In this document: positions 47,461-57,142 of the stretch, one piece after another
Layout of the letters: every line of letters starts with the position of its first letter
Numbering within the stretch: the stretch's first letter is position 1
NCBI RefSeq assembly: GCF_017349295.1
Contig: NZ_JAFMPK010000047.1
Span: 421,245-485,244, forward strand
DNA from: Myceligenerans salitolerans
GTDB taxonomy: Bacteria; Actinomycetota; Actinomycetes; Actinomycetales; Cellulomonadaceae
Reading direction: 5' to 3'
DNA: 64,000 nt
Notes under the pieces: generated by a model
Databases searched by the model: none
Told to the model about the DNA's origin: nothing
What the model saw: the letters and a program-made list of their open reading frames with translations, nothing else
Translations under genes and position numbers: made by a program

Positions 47461-49569
47461 TCAGGCGGTGGCGGCCTGCATCTGCCGCAGTTCCTTCTTC
47501 AGCCCCGAGATCTCGTCCCGCAAGCGGGCCGCGACCTCGAACTGCAGCTCGGCCGCGGCGCCGTGCATCTGGTCGGTGAGTTCCTGGATGAGCTCCGCCA
47601 GCTCGCTCGCCGCGGCACCCGCCAGCCGGTTGCCCGTGGACGCGCCCTCCTTCGGCGTGCCCGGGACCGGCGCCCTGCCGCGCCCGCCGCCCGGAGCCTT
47701 CCGGTAGCCGCCCGCGAGCAGCTCCTGCGTGTCGATGTCCTCCCGGGCGAGCATGTCGGTGACGTCCGCGATCTTCTTGCGCAGCGGGGTGGGGTCGATC
47801 CCGTTCGCCTCGTTGTAGGCGATCTGCTTGGCCCGCCGGCGGTCCGTCTCGTCCAGCGCCTGGCGCATGGCCGGGGTGATCTTGTCGGCGTACATGTGCA
47901 CCTGGCCGGACACGTTACGGGCCGCTCGCCCGATGGTCTGGATCAGCGACCGCCCCGAGCGCAGGAAGCCTTCCTTGTCCGCGTCGAGGATCGCGACCAG
48001 GGATACCTCCGGCAGGTCGAGACCCTCGCGCAGCAGGTTGATGCCGACCAGTACGTCGAACTCGCCCAGGCGAAGCTCACGCAGCAGCTCGACCCGCCGG
48101 AGCGTGTCGACCTCGGAGTGCAGGTACTGCACCCGGACGCCGCGCTCCAGGAAGTAGTCGGTGAGGTCCTCGGCCATCTTCTTGGTGAGCGTGGTGACGA
48201 GCACCCGCTCGTCCTTGTCGACCCGCTCACGGATCTCGCCGAGCAGGTCGTCGATCTGGCCCGTGGTCGGCTTGACCACCACCTCCGGGTCCACCAGGCC
48301 GGTCGGGCGGATGACCTGCTCGACCACGCCGTCCGACAGCGCCCGCTCGTAGTCCCCCGGAGTGGCGGACAGGTACACCGTCTGCCCGATGCGCTCGGTG
48401 AACTCCTCCCACCGCAGCGGCCGGTTGTCCATGGCGCTCGGCAGCCGGAACCCATGGTCCACGAGGGACCGCTTGCGCGACATGTCACCCTCGAACATCG
48501 CGCCGATCTGCGGCACCGTCTGGTGCGACTCGTCGATCACCAGCAGGAAGTCCTCGGGGAAGTAGTCGAGCAGCGTGTTGGGCGCGGTGCCCGGGGCACG
48601 CCCGTCGATGTGCATCGAGTAGTTCTCGATCCCGCTGCAGGTACCGATCTGCCGCATCATCTCGATGTCGTACGTGGTCCGCATGCGAAGGCGCTGCGCC
48701 TCCAGGAGCTTGTTCTGCCCCTCCAGCTCCGCCAGCCGCTCGGCGAGCTCCGCCTCGATCCCGGTGATCGCGCGCTCCATCCGCTCCGGACCGGCCACGT
48801 AGTGGGTCGCCGGGAAGAGGTAGACGCTCTCCTCGTGGCGGACCACGTCCCCCGTGAGAGGGTGCAGGGTCTGGATCGCCTCGATCTCGTCGCCGAACAT
48901 CTCGATCCGGACCGCCATCTCCTCGTACACCGGGATGATCTCCACCGTGTCCCCCCGCACACGGAACGTGCCGCGGGTGAACGCCGTGTCGTTGCGCGTG
49001 TACTGCATGGTGACGAACTTCCGCAGCAGCTCGTCCCGGTCCACCACGTCGCCCACGTCCAGCCGCACCATGCGGTCCACGTACTCCTGCGGCGTGCCGA
49101 GTCCGTAGATGCACGACACCGAGGCGACGACGACCACGTCGCGACGAGTCAGCAGCGACGACGTCGCGCTGTGGCGCAGCCGCTCGACCTCGTCGTTGAT
49201 CGAGGAGTCCTTCTCGATGTACGTGTCCGACTGCGCGATGTACGCCTCGGGCTGGTAGTAGTCGTAGTACGAGACGAAGTACTCCACGGCGTTGTTCGGC
49301 AGCAGCTCGCGGAACTCGCTGGTGAGCTGCGCCGCGAGCGTCTTGTTCGGTGCCATGATGAGCGTGGGGCGCTGCAGCTTCTCGATGAGCCATGCCGTCG
49401 TCGCGCTCTTGCCCGTTCCGGTGGCGCCCAGCAGGACGACGTCCTTCTCCCCCGCCTGGATGCGCTCGGCGAGCTCGGCGATCGCCGTGGGCTGGTCGCC
49501 GGCGGGCTGGTACTCGGAGACGACCTCGATGGGGGCGACGGTCCGCTGCAGATCGGTGACGGGGCGCAT
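47461..49569 (-). CDS. uvrB: UvrABC excinuclease subunit B
   Basis: This 702-residue helicase-like subunit verifies damage and recruits UvrC. Walker [19 protein letters not shown] lies near residue 42. [20 protein letters not shown] is the beta-hairpin. The DEAD-like box appears as LLVIDESH and helicase motif VI as [13 protein letters not shown] domain ([20 protein letters not shown]) lies at the C-terminus. The ATG at 49569 ([11 protein letters not shown]) lies 6 bases after a -10, so the longer frame from 49734 is rejected. The mRNA is leaderless by this reading. Confidence 0.98.
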   Translation of the reverse strand: MRPVTDLQRTVAPIEVVSEYQPAGDQPTAIAELAERIQAGEKDVVLLGATGTGKSATTAWLIEKLQRPTLIMAPNKTLAAQLTSEFRELLPNNAVEYFVSYYDYYQPEAYIAQSDTYIEKDSSINDEVERLRHSATSSLLTRRDVVVVASVSCIYGLGTPQEYVDRMVRLDVGDVVDRDELLRKFVTMQYTRNDTAFTRGTFRVRGDTVEIIPVYEEMAVRIEMFGDEIEAIQTLHPLTGDVVRHEESVYLFPATHYVAGPERMERAITGIEAELAERLAELEGQNKLLEAQRLRMRTTYDIEMMRQIGTCSGIENYSMHIDGRAPGTAPNTLLDYFPEDFLLVIDESHQTVPQIGAMFEGDMSRKRSLVDHGFRLPSAMDNRPLRWEEFTERIGQTVYLSATPGDYERALSDGVVEQVIRPTGLVDPEVVVKPTTGQIDDLLGEIRERVDKDERVLVTTLTKKMAEDLTDYFLERGVRVQYLHSEVDTLRRVELLRELRLGEFDVLVGINLLREGLDLPEVSLVAILDADKEGFLRSGRSLIQTIGRAARNVSGQVHMYADKITPAMRQALDETDRRRAKQIAYNEANGIDPTPLRKKIADVTDMLAREDIDTQELLAGGYRKAPGGGRGRAPVPGTPKEGASTGNRLAGAAASELAELIQELTDQMHGAAAELQFEVAARLRDEISGLKKELRQMQAATA

Positions 49570-49575
49570 GGTTCC

Positions 49576-49598
49576 AAGGTAGCCGGACTGTCTGACAG
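49576..49598 (-). promoter_or_regulatory. RecA-independent DNA-damage promoter (PafBC type) of uvrB
   Basis: Minus strand CTGTCAGAC, 8 bases, TACCTT, 6 bases, ATG. It matches the RecA-NDp layout. CTGTCTGACAG on the plus strand is also a perfect small palindrome (49588-49598). No LexA box is seen. Confidence 0.7.
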
Positions 49599-49757
49599 TG
49601 TTGTCCCGAGCAGCCGGGGAAATGCTTTCCCGGGCCGCCGGGCTCAGCCCCTGCGGGCGCTCCTGCGTCGCGTCCTCGGGTCTTCGCAACGCCTTCGGCC
49701 CGTCGGGCCGGGGACCGGTCGGGTCGCGTGTCACGGGTGCGTATCAGGGGTCAGGGA

Positions 49758-50435
49758 TCAATGCTCCGCGCCCGCGGCCATCGCCTTCTCCTGCTGCTCC
49801 CCGCGGGCGGCGGCGAGGGACGTGGTCAGCACGATCCGCAGGGCGGCGGCCAGGGTGTCCAGCGGGAGGCCGGGATCGCCGTCGACCGCCTCCTCCGTCA
49901 TCCGCGGGACGTGCACGAACCCTGTCACGCCGTCCCCGAACGCGTCGCGCAACGCGTAGAACAGGGCGTTGCACACGAACGTCCCCGCGGTGTTGGAGAC
50001 GACCGCCGGGATACCTGCCTCGCGCAGCCCGGCGAGCGCCGCCTTCACCGGCAGCCCGGTGAAGTGGGCGGCGGGCCCCGCGTCGACGAGCGGCTCGTCG
50101 GCGGGCACGTGCCCGGCGTTGTCCGGGATGCGTGCGTCGGCCACGTTGATCGCGACCCGCTCCAGGCGGATCACGTCGGTCTGCGCCGCAAGTCCCACGC
50201 CGACCACGACGTCGTACGGCGCGCCCTCCTCCTGCGCCGCCAGCACCGCCTCGCGCACCGGGGCGAACGCCCCGCCGAACGTGACGGGCAGCAGCAGGGT
50301 GTCGAGCGCCGCTCCCCCGGTCTCCGCACGTCCGCTCGCCGCCCCCCAGGTCGCCGCGAGCCGCTTCACCGCCTCGGCCGACGCGTTGACGCCGTCACCG
50401 CCGAACGGCTCGAACCCCGTGACGAGCGCCCTCAT
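49758..50435 (-). CDS. pcp: Pyroglutamyl-peptidase I (pyrrolidone carboxylate peptidase)
   Basis: This 225-residue cysteine peptidase (C15) removes N-terminal pyroglutamate. The family start ALVTGFEPFGGDGVNASAEA is clear. The catalytic Cys lies in SNTAGTFVCNALFYAL, His in TGFVHVPRMTE, and a Glu near residue 80 completes the triad. The ATG overlaps the coaE stop by four bases, so it is cotranslated with coaE. The 188-bp gap to uvrB holds only the uvrB promoter. Confidence 0.93.
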   Translation of the reverse strand: MRALVTGFEPFGGDGVNASAEAVKRLAATWGAASGRAETGGAALDTLLLPVTFGGAFAPVREAVLAAQEEGAPYDVVVGVGLAAQTDVIRLERVAINVADARIPDNAGHVPADEPLVDAGPAAHFTGLPVKAALAGLREAGIPAVVSNTAGTFVCNALFYALRDAFGDGVTGFVHVPRMTEEAVDGDPGLPLDTLAAALRIVLTTSLAAARGEQQEKAMAAGAEH

Positions 50436-51097
50436 GCGCCCGCCGCCCGGCTGTCGTGCAGGGCGGCGTCCTCGGCCTCGGCCTCCGCCTCCTGCGCGAC
50501 CTCGCGCTGGGCCCGCTCCCACAGGGCGTCGACCTGCTCGTCCAGGTTCTCCTCGGTCCCCGTGCCGTCGAGCACGACGTCGGCGGCGGCGAGCCGGTCC
50601 TCGTCGCTCGCCTGGGCGGCGATCCGGCCGCGCGCCTCCTCCGCGTCCATGCCCCGACCTTCGACGAGACGCTCCAGCCGCTGCTCCGCCGGGGCATGCA
50701 CCACGACGACGAGATGGAACGCCTCCGCCTGCCCGGTCTCGACGAGCAGGGGGATGTCGTGCACGACGACGGCCCGGGGGTCGCGTGCCGCGGCCTCCGC
50801 CTCGTGCTCGGCGGACAGCCGGCGCACCTCGGGGTGCACGATCGCGTTGAGGCGTTCCCGGGCGCCGTCGTCGGCGAACACGAGACGCCCCAGCGCGGGG
50901 CGGTCCAGTGCGCCGTCGGCTCCGATCACCTCGGTGCCGAACGCCTCGGCGATCTCCTCGAGGCCGACGGATCCCGGGGCGACGGCGGTGCGGGCGAGCT
51001 GGTCGTGGTCCACGACGACCGCGCCGAGGGCGGCGAGGCGACGCGTGGCGACCGACTTTCCGGCGGCGATCCCGCCGGTGAGGCCGATTCGGAACAT
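50432..51097 (-). CDS. coaE: Dephospho-CoA kinase
   Basis: This 221-residue enzyme phosphorylates dephospho-CoA, the last step of coenzyme A synthesis. RIGLTGGIAAGKSVATRRLA is the Walker A start, VVVDHDQLAR the conserved Asp motif and HDIPLLVETG the lid region. An acidic Glu/Ala-rich C-terminal tail of about 20 residues is extra. ATG at 51097; AGGAG sits close upstream. It lies between rpsA and uvrB as in mycobacteria, but with a P450 gene inserted before it. Confidence 0.95.
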   Translation of the reverse strand: MFRIGLTGGIAAGKSVATRRLAALGAVVVDHDQLARTAVAPGSVGLEEIAEAFGTEVIGADGALDRPALGRLVFADDGARERLNAIVHPEVRRLSAEHEAEAAARDPRAVVVHDIPLLVETGQAEAFHLVVVVHAPAEQRLERLVEGRGMDAEEARGRIAAQASDEDRLAAADVVLDGTGTEENLDEQVDALWERAQREVAQEAEAEAEDAALHDSRAAGA

Positions 51098-51140
51098 ACT
51101 CCTATCCTGCCTCACGACCGGCAGTTCCGCCCTGGTTGCG

Positions 51141-51165
51141 CGATCGGTCACGTTATGACCGATCG
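51141..51165. promoter_or_regulatory. Perfect 10-bp inverted repeat upstream of coaE
   Basis: CGATCGGTCA (51141-51150) and TGACCGATCG (51156-51165) flank CGTTA. It lies 44 bases before the coaE ATG and 75 bases after the P450 stop. It may be the P450 terminator or an operator for coaE. A further GATCGG half-site follows at 51167. Confidence 0.55.
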
Positions 51166-51238
51166 AGGATCGGTCCGGGTATCACCGGCGGCGATGCCCA
51201 GTGCCTCGAAGCTCAGCGCGTCGGCCTCGGCGGGGCCG

Positions 51239-52471
51239 TCAGACGCGGGCGGGCGTGCGGGCCGCGGTGCGCTCGGGAGTGAAGGCGACGGGCAGCGTGG
51301 CGGGGTAACGCGACCACGGCGACGGCGCCCACGTCACCTCGGAGTCGGTCAGCCGCAGGTCCAGGCGCTTCATGAGGCTCTCCACGGCGATCTTCACCAG
51401 GAGCCGCCCCGGCCGCTTGGCGGGGCACGCGTGCGGTCCGACGCCGAACGACAGGTGCGACTGGTTGCCCGTCTCGAACAGTTCGTCCGCCGCGCGCACG
51501 CGCGGGTCGTTGTTCGCCGCGGCCACACCCATCACGATCGCGTCGCCGGCCTTGATGCGGGCCTCGCCGAGCGTGCAGTCCATCACGGCGTACCGGGCCG
51601 GCAGGTTCGCGACGGGCGGCTCACGCCACAGCGTCTCATCCATCGCGTCGTCCAGACCACGACGCACGCCGGTGACCCGGCCGGTGTAGCGCGGGTCGGT
51701 CAGCATGCGGCGCAGCGTCGCCGCGATCCAGGTGATCAACATCTCGTTGGCCGCACAGATCGCCACCACCATGGTGTGCCCGATCTCGATGTCGTCCTCG
51801 AACGCCGGGTGCTCGATGAATCGGGCCGTCAGGTTCTGTCCCGGTTGCGCCCGGGTCGCGGCGACGTGGTCCAGCACGATCCGGTCCATCGTCTCGAGAG
51901 CCGCGACGGGGTCGCCCCCGTGACCGAAGATCCCCATCGCGCAGCGCAGCAGCGCGAAGCCCTGTTCCTCGTCGAACCCGAACATGCCGGACACGGCCAG
52001 GAACGACACCGCCGCCGCGTACTCGCCGATCAAGTCGGCGCTGCCCCGGGCCGCGAACGAGTCGATCAGCCCGTCGCAGACGCCGCGGACCAAGGCCGCG
52101 GTGCGCACCTCGTCCATGCTCGAGAACGCCTCGTCAACCGGCAGCCGCAGCCGCCGGTGCTCCGCGCCGTCCGCGAAGTACAGGTTCCGCCGTCCGGTCG
52201 GAGACAGGATGGCGTGCAGGTTCGACTCCGGCGGTAGCTGCTCTCTCCAGTGCCGCGGATCGCGGGCGAAGACGCTCTCCGTACGCATCACCGCCATGAC
52301 CTCGGCGTGCCCCAGCACGAGCCAGCCGGGAACCCCGGGTTCGAGATCCACCGGCGCGACGGGCCCCCACTCGTCCTGCAACTTCCGCAGTACCACGGCC
52401 ATGTCCTCCGCGCCGGTCAGGTCGGCCAGCGCCACCCGACCTCCGCTGCGCTGCGGTTCCCGGTCAGACAT
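51239..52471 (-). CDS. CYP157-like cytochrome P450 lacking the ExxR arginine
   Basis: This 410-residue soluble bacterial P450 has its heme-thiolate loop SFGVGPHACPAKRPG with Cys349. The K-helix, normally ExxR, reads DETLW (278-282), so Arg is replaced by Trp282; this is the feature that defines the CYP157 family (EQSLW in S. coelicolor CYP157C1). The I-helix reads CAANEMLITW, without the usual Gly-x-x-Thr. The ATG at 52471 follows GGAGGGTC; earlier in-frame ATGs have no ribosome site. CYP157 genes usually accompany conservon operons, but none is visible. The substrate is unknown. Confidence 0.88.
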   Translation of the reverse strand: MSDREPQRSGGRVALADLTGAEDMAVVLRKLQDEWGPVAPVDLEPGVPGWLVLGHAEVMAVMRTESVFARDPRHWREQLPPESNLHAILSPTGRRNLYFADGAEHRRLRLPVDEAFSSMDEVRTAALVRGVCDGLIDSFAARGSADLIGEYAAAVSFLAVSGMFGFDEEQGFALLRCAMGIFGHGGDPVAALETMDRIVLDHVAATRAQPGQNLTARFIEHPAFEDDIEIGHTMVVAICAANEMLITWIAATLRRMLTDPRYTGRVTGVRRGLDDAMDETLWREPPVANLPARYAVMDCTLGEARIKAGDAIVMGVAAANNDPRVRAADELFETGNQSHLSFGVGPHACPAKRPGRLLVKIAVESLMKRLDLRLTDSEVTWAPSPWSRYPATLPVAFTPERTAARTPARV

Positions 52472-52686
52472 GACCCTCCACTCGTCGCCGTTCATCGAGC
52501 TGTCCATCGACTCATCCGTAAAATATGGGGCGACCTGCATAGACGCCCTGACCTTGGGTTTCTATCACAAGTAGCGGCAAACGCGTAGTACGCCCGTGGT
52601 CCGTGCGCGGCCTGAGACCGACGCCGCCTCGACCGATGCGGCCCGACCGACGCGGCCTCAGGAAGACGCCGCCCTGGGTGGACGAC

Positions 52687-52723
52687 GACGGCCCGCCGAC
52701 CCTCGGAGGGTCGGCGGGCCGTC
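52687..52723 (-). terminator. Strong rho-independent-like terminator of rpsA
   Basis: A 17-bp perfect stem: 52687-52703 (GACGGCCCGCCGACCCT) pairs with 52707-52723 around CGG. It begins 12 bases after the rpsA stop. This is the strongest hairpin in the window. Confidence 0.85.
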
Positions 52724-52735
52724 GGACGGCTCAGA

Positions 52736-54211
52736 TCAGTTGCCGGTCAGCTTCTCGCGAAGCGCGGCGAGCGCCTCGTCCGAGGCGAGTGTGCCCGCAC
52801 CCTCGTCCTCGACCGGAGCCGACGAGTAGGACGAGGACGACGACGCGGCGGCCGGCGCCGGAGCCTCGGCGACGGTGTCGTTGTCCGCGGCAAGCGCCTC
52901 GGCGACCTGCTTGCGGTGCGCCTCCCAGCGGGCGTGGGCCTTGGCGTACTCCGCCTCCCAGGCCTCGCGCTGGGTCTCGAAGCCCTCGAGCCACTCGTTG
53001 GTCTCCGGGTCGAAGCCCTCGGGGTACTTGTAGTTCCCCTGCTCGTCGTACTCGGCGGCCATGCCGTACAGCGCGGGGTCGAAGTCCTCGGACTCCGGGT
53101 CCACGCCCTCGTTGGCCTGCTTGAGCGACAGCGAGATGCGGCGACGCTCCAGGTCGATGTCGATGACCTTGACGAAGACCTCGGCACCGACGGACACGAC
53201 CTGCTCGGCGAGCTCCACGTGGCGCACGGCCAGCTCGGAGATGTGCACGAGGCCCTCGATGCCGTCCTCGACGCGCACGAACGCGCCGAACGGGACGATC
53301 TTGGTGACCTTGCCGGGCACGACCTGGCCGATGGCGTGGGTGCGCGCGAAGGTCTGCCACGGGTCCTCCTGCGTCGCCTTCAGCGACAGGGAGACCCGCT
53401 CGCGGTCGAAGTCGACGTCGAGCACCTCGACGGTGACCTCCTGGCCCACCTCGACGACCTCGGACGGGTGGTCGATGTGCTTCCAGGAGAGCTCGGAGAC
53501 GTGCACGAGGCCGTCCACGCCGCCCAGGTCGACGAACGCACCGAAGTTGACGATCGAGGAGACCGTACCGGGGCGCACCTGGCCCTTCTGCAGGGTCTGC
53601 AGGAAGGTCGAGCGCACCTCGGACTGGGTCTGCTCCAGCCAGGCGCGGCGCGACAGGACCACGTTGTTGCGGTTCTTGTCGAGCTCGATGATCTTGGCCT
53701 CGATCTCCTTGCCGACGTACGGCTGGAGGTCGCGGACGCGACGCATCTCCACGAGGGAGGCGGGAAGGAAGCCCCGCAGGCCGATGTCGAGGATGAGGCC
53801 GCCCTTGACGACCTCGATGACGGTGCCGGTGACGACGCCGTCCTCCTCCTTGATCTTCTCGATCGTGCCCCAGGCGCGCTCGTACTGGGCGCGCTTCTTG
53901 GACAGGATCAGGCGGCCTTCCTTGTCCTCCTTCTGGAGGACCAGGGCCTCGACGTCGTCACCGACGGCGACGACCTCGCCGGGGTCGACGTCGTGCTTGA
54001 TCGAGAGCTCCCGGGAGGGGATCACGCCCTCGGTCTTGTAACCGATGTCGAGGAGAACCTCGTCACGGTCCACCTTGACGATCGTGCCTTCGACGATGTC
54101 ACCATCGTTGAAGTACTTGATGGTGGCGTCGACGGCGGCAAGAAAGTCGTCCTCGGTGCCGATGTCGTTGACGGCGACCTGAGGCGCGGACTTCGTGGTG
54201 GAGATGGTCAT
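52736..54211 (-). CDS. rpsA: 30S ribosomal protein S1
   Basis: This 491-residue S1 protein binds mRNA on the 30S subunit. Four S1 RNA-binding repeats are visible: DGDIVEGTIVKVDRDEVLLD, GVVTGTVIEVVKGGLILDIG, GQVRPGTVSSIVNFGAFVDL and GQVVPGKVTKIVPFGAFVRV. A Glu/Ala/Ser-rich C-terminal tail ends in LASDEALAALREKLTGN, typical of actinobacteria. ATG at 54211 (TISTTKSAPQ). It has its own promoter and terminator, so it is monocistronic. Confidence 0.97.
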   Translation of the reverse strand: MTISTTKSAPQVAVNDIGTEDDFLAAVDATIKYFNDGDIVEGTIVKVDRDEVLLDIGYKTEGVIPSRELSIKHDVDPGEVVAVGDDVEALVLQKEDKEGRLILSKKRAQYERAWGTIEKIKEEDGVVTGTVIEVVKGGLILDIGLRGFLPASLVEMRRVRDLQPYVGKEIEAKIIELDKNRNNVVLSRRAWLEQTQSEVRSTFLQTLQKGQVRPGTVSSIVNFGAFVDLGGVDGLVHVSELSWKHIDHPSEVVEVGQEVTVEVLDVDFDRERVSLSLKATQEDPWQTFARTHAIGQVVPGKVTKIVPFGAFVRVEDGIEGLVHISELAVRHVELAEQVVSVGAEVFVKVIDIDLERRRISLSLKQANEGVDPESEDFDPALYGMAAEYDEQGNYKYPEGFDPETNEWLEGFETQREAWEAEYAKAHARWEAHRKQVAEALAADNDTVAEAPAPAAASSSSSYSSAPVEDEGAGTLASDEALAALREKLTGN

Positions 54212-54305
54212 TGAGTTCGATGCTCCGATGCGGACATGACGTAGTGCGGACAGGGACAGAAAGTGGTGTGCGGCGCTCTTGGGTGGGCGCACGGCACCGC
54301 CGAAC

Positions 54306-54335
54306 ATCCTAGCCACGGCTCGCCGGACCGGTCAA
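54306..54335 (-). promoter_or_regulatory. Sigma-70-type promoter of rpsA
   Basis: TTGACC (minus strand, 54330-54335), an 18-base spacer and TAGGAT (54306-54311), about 95 bases before the rpsA ATG. This is the best housekeeping promoter in the window. Confidence 0.7.
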
Positions 54336-54377
54336 CGCGAGAGCGGCCCGGCGGCGTGGCGGCGGGGTGTCGGCGGC

Positions 54378-56162
54378 TCAGAGCGCGAGTTCCAGGTCCT
54401 TGCCCGGAATCGCGTCGAGCAGGGTGCGGGTGTACTCGGTGCGGGGCGAGTCGAACACCTCGTCGACCGTCCCCTCCTCGACGAGCATGCCGTTCTGCAT
54501 CACGAGCACCCGGTCGGCGATCTGCCGTACCACGGCCAGGTCGTGCGTGATGAAGAGGTATGTCAGCCCCAGCTCCTCCTGCAACCCGGCGAGCAGCCGG
54601 AGGATCTGCGCCTGCACGACGACGTCGAGCGCGGACACCGCCTCGTCGCAGACGACGAGCTCGGGCTTGAGCGCCAGGGCACGCGCGATCGCCACGCGCT
54701 GGCGCTGGCCACCCGACAGCTCCGACGGGAACCGGCGCAGCAGCCCCTTGCCGAGCGCCACCTGCTCGGCGAGTTCCTCGACCCGCGCCCGGCGGGCCTC
54801 CGGGTCGCCGAACCGGTGCGCGCGAAGAGGCTCCTCGATCGCCCGGAACACGGAGTACATCGGGTCGAGCGACGAGTACGGGTCCTGGAACACCGGCTGG
54901 ACACGGCGGCGGTACGCGATCCGCTCGGCCTGGGTGGACCCGCCGGCCGGCCGGCCGTCGAAGTGGATCGTGCCCGTGGTCGGCGTCTCGATGTCGAGGA
55001 TCATCCGGGCGAGAGTGGACTTGCCGGAGCCGGACTCCCCCACCACCGCGACGGTCGACCCGCGCGGGATGTCGAGACTCACGCCGTCGACGGCCGTGAA
55101 GTCCTTGCCGCGCCCCAGCAGGCCCTGCCCACGGATCCGGAACACCTTGGACACGTCCCGCACGCTGACGAGCGGCGCGGCCCCGCGATCCGCCGCACCG
55201 TCCTCGTGCGCCAGCAGCGTCCGGTCGAGCACGTCGTCCAGGCCGCGCTTCCGCGCGATCTCGATCCGCCGCGACGCCAGCGAGGGCGCCGACGCCATGA
55301 GCCGGCGCGTGTACTCGTGCCGCGGGTTCCTCAGCACGTCCCGTGCCGGGCCCTGCTCCACGATCTCGCCGCGGTACATCACCACGACCTTGTCGGCCCG
55401 CTCGGCCGCGAGACCCAGGTCGTGGGTGATCAGCAGCACGGCGGTGCCCAGCTCGTGGGTCAGGTCGGACAGCTGGTCGAGGATGCCCCGCTGCACCGTG
55501 ACGTCGAGGGCCGACGTCGGCTCGTCCGCGACCAGCAGCGCCGGGCGTCCCGACAGCCCCATCGCGATGAGCGCGCGCTGCCGCATACCACCGGAGAACT
55601 CGTGCGGGTACTGCGACGCACGGCGGCCGGCGTCGGGCAGGCCGACCTCGTCGAGCAGCTCCACCGTCCGGGCCCGTGCGTCCCGGCGGGTGCGCAGACC
55701 GTTGTCGATCAGGCCCTCGTCGATCTGCCGCCCGATCCGCATCACCGGGTCCAGGTTGGTCATCGGGTCCTGCGGCACGAGGCCCAGCTCGGTGCCCCGC
55801 AGCCGAGCCAGGTGCTGCGGCCCCGCCTCGCCCAGGTCCTCGCCCTGGAACCAGATGTGCCCCTCGGCCACCGAGCCGTTGCTCGCGAGCAGCCCCAGAA
55901 CGGCCATCGCGAGCGTCGTCTTGCCCGACCCGGACTCGCCGACGATGGCCACCGTCTCGCCGCGGCGCACCACCAGGTTCGCGTCACGGACCGCACGTGC
56001 GGCGCCGCCCTCCGTCCGGAAGTCGACGGCCAGGTCCTCGATCCGCAGCACGACGTCGTCCGCGCCGGTCTTGGCCACGCCGGTCTCGGGCGCGCCGGCC
56101 TCGGCCGCGCCGGAGCCCGCCGCGGGCCTCTGTTCGTTCATCGTGTTCTTCTCGTCGCTCAT
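54378..56162 (-). CDS. Fused dipeptide/oligopeptide ABC transporter ATPase (DppDF-like)
   Basis: This 594-residue protein contains two ABC ATPase domains. Domain 1 has Walker A GESGSGKTTLAMAVLGLL, signature HEFSGGMRQRALIAMGL and Walker B LLVADEPTSALD. Domain 2 has [38 protein letters not shown] and LVVCDEAVSALDVVVQAQIL. Glu is present after both Walker B aspartates, so both should hydrolyse ATP. It powers the two permeases upstream, with which it overlaps by 4 bases. Last gene of the dpp operon. Confidence 0.94.
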   Translation of the reverse strand: MSDEKNTMNEQRPAAGSGAAEAGAPETGVAKTGADDVVLRIEDLAVDFRTEGGAARAVRDANLVVRRGETVAIVGESGSGKTTLAMAVLGLLASNGSVAEGHIWFQGEDLGEAGPQHLARLRGTELGLVPQDPMTNLDPVMRIGRQIDEGLIDNGLRTRRDARARTVELLDEVGLPDAGRRASQYPHEFSGGMRQRALIAMGLSGRPALLVADEPTSALDVTVQRGILDQLSDLTHELGTAVLLITHDLGLAAERADKVVVMYRGEIVEQGPARDVLRNPRHEYTRRLMASAPSLASRRIEIARKRGLDDVLDRTLLAHEDGAADRGAAPLVSVRDVSKVFRIRGQGLLGRGKDFTAVDGVSLDIPRGSTVAVVGESGSGKSTLARMILDIETPTTGTIHFDGRPAGGSTQAERIAYRRRVQPVFQDPYSSLDPMYSVFRAIEEPLRAHRFGDPEARRARVEELAEQVALGKGLLRRFPSELSGGQRQRVAIARALALKPELVVCDEAVSALDVVVQAQILRLLAGLQEELGLTYLFITHDLAVVRQIADRVLVMQNGMLVEEGTVDEVFDSPRTEYTRTLLDAIPGKDLELAL

Positions 56163-57142
56163 CGCCGGGTCCTGTTCCGCGGGTCGAGGGCCTCGCGCAG
56201 GCTCTCGCCCACGAGGGTGAAGCCGAGGGCGGTGATCGCGATGCAGAGGCCGGGCAGGATCGCCAGACGCGGCGCGACCGCGAGCTCCTGCTGCGCCGCC
56301 GTCAGCATGCGTCCCCATTCCGCCGTCGACGGCTCGCCACCGCCCAGGCCGAGGAACGACAGCGCCGCGGCCTCGATGACGGCTGTCGCGAGGGTCAGCG
56401 TGGCCTGGACGATGACCGGCCCCACCGAGTTCGGCAGCACGTGGCTCATCGTCACCGAGCGTCGCGTCAGCCCCAGCGCGGAGGCCGCCAGGACGTAGTC
56501 CTGTCCCCGCTGCGCGAGCATCGACCCGCGCAGCAGCCGGGCGAAGATCGGCACCTGCACCACGCCGATCGCGACGATCACCGCCATCTGGGACTGGCCG
56601 GCGACCGCGGCGATCGAGACGGCCAGCAGCAGCGACGGCACGGACAGCATGAGGTCGACCAGACGCATGGCGGCGAAGTCGACCCAGCGTCCGAACCAGC
56701 CCGCGAGCAGACCGATCAGCATGCCGCCGGTGAGGCCGAACAGCGTCGAGACCACACCGACCAGCAACGACGCGCGTGCACCCCAGATCAGCTTGGAGAA
56801 GACGTCACCGCCGTACCGGTCCACCCCGAGCCAGTACTCGGCCGACGGGCCCGGGATGTACGTGGGCCGCACGTCCGTCCGGCCCGGCAGTTCGTGCGGC
56901 CCGTACGGAGCGATCAGCGGCGCGAGGACCGCGACGATCACGAAGGCCGCGACGATCACGAACCCGGCGATCGCCACCGGGTTCCGGCGCAGCGTGCGCC
57001 AGGCGCGCCGCCACACGCCCTCGCCGGAGTGGTCCGCACCGGCGGCACCGCCGTCGTCCCCGTGGATCGAGGCCGGCTCGTGGAGGGGCGCGCTCGCCGC
57101 GCCCCCTGCCCCCGAGGTGGGGGGAAGCTCGCCTGTGCTCAC
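56159..57142 (-). CDS. Dipeptide/oligopeptide ABC transporter permease (DppC-like)
   Basis: A 327-residue permease with about six membrane helices. A cytoplasmic N-terminal tail of about 45 residues is rich in Gly/Ala/Asp. The helices begin VAIAGFVIVAAFVIVAVLAP, and the coupling motif lies in LRGSMLAQRGQDYVLAASAL. GTG at 57142 overlaps the DppB stop (GTGA) and follows GAGGAGGC. It forms the membrane pore together with DppB. Confidence 0.93.
   Translation of the reverse strand: MSTGELPPTSGAGGAASAPLHEPASIHGDDGGAAGADHSGEGVWRRAWRTLRRNPVAIAGFVIVAAFVIVAVLAPLIAPYGPHELPGRTDVRPTYIPGPSAEYWLGVDRYGGDVFSKLIWGARASLLVGVVSTLFGLTGGMLIGLLAGWFGRWVDFAAMRLVDLMLSVPSLLLAVSIAAVAGQSQMAVIVAIGVVQVPIFARLLRGSMLAQRGQDYVLAASALGLTRRSVTMSHVLPNSVGPVIVQATLTLATAVIEAAALSFLGLGGGEPSTAEWGRMLTAAQQELAVAPRLAILPGLCIAITALGFTLVGESLREALDPRNRTRR

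Noticed and set aside
49570..49734. Longer uvrB N-terminus
   Set aside because: The extension runs through the PafBC-type promoter and is absent from UvrB homologues.
54212..54316. 35-residue N-terminal extension of rpsA
   Set aside because: It overlaps the -10 of the rpsA promoter and does not match S1 N-termini.
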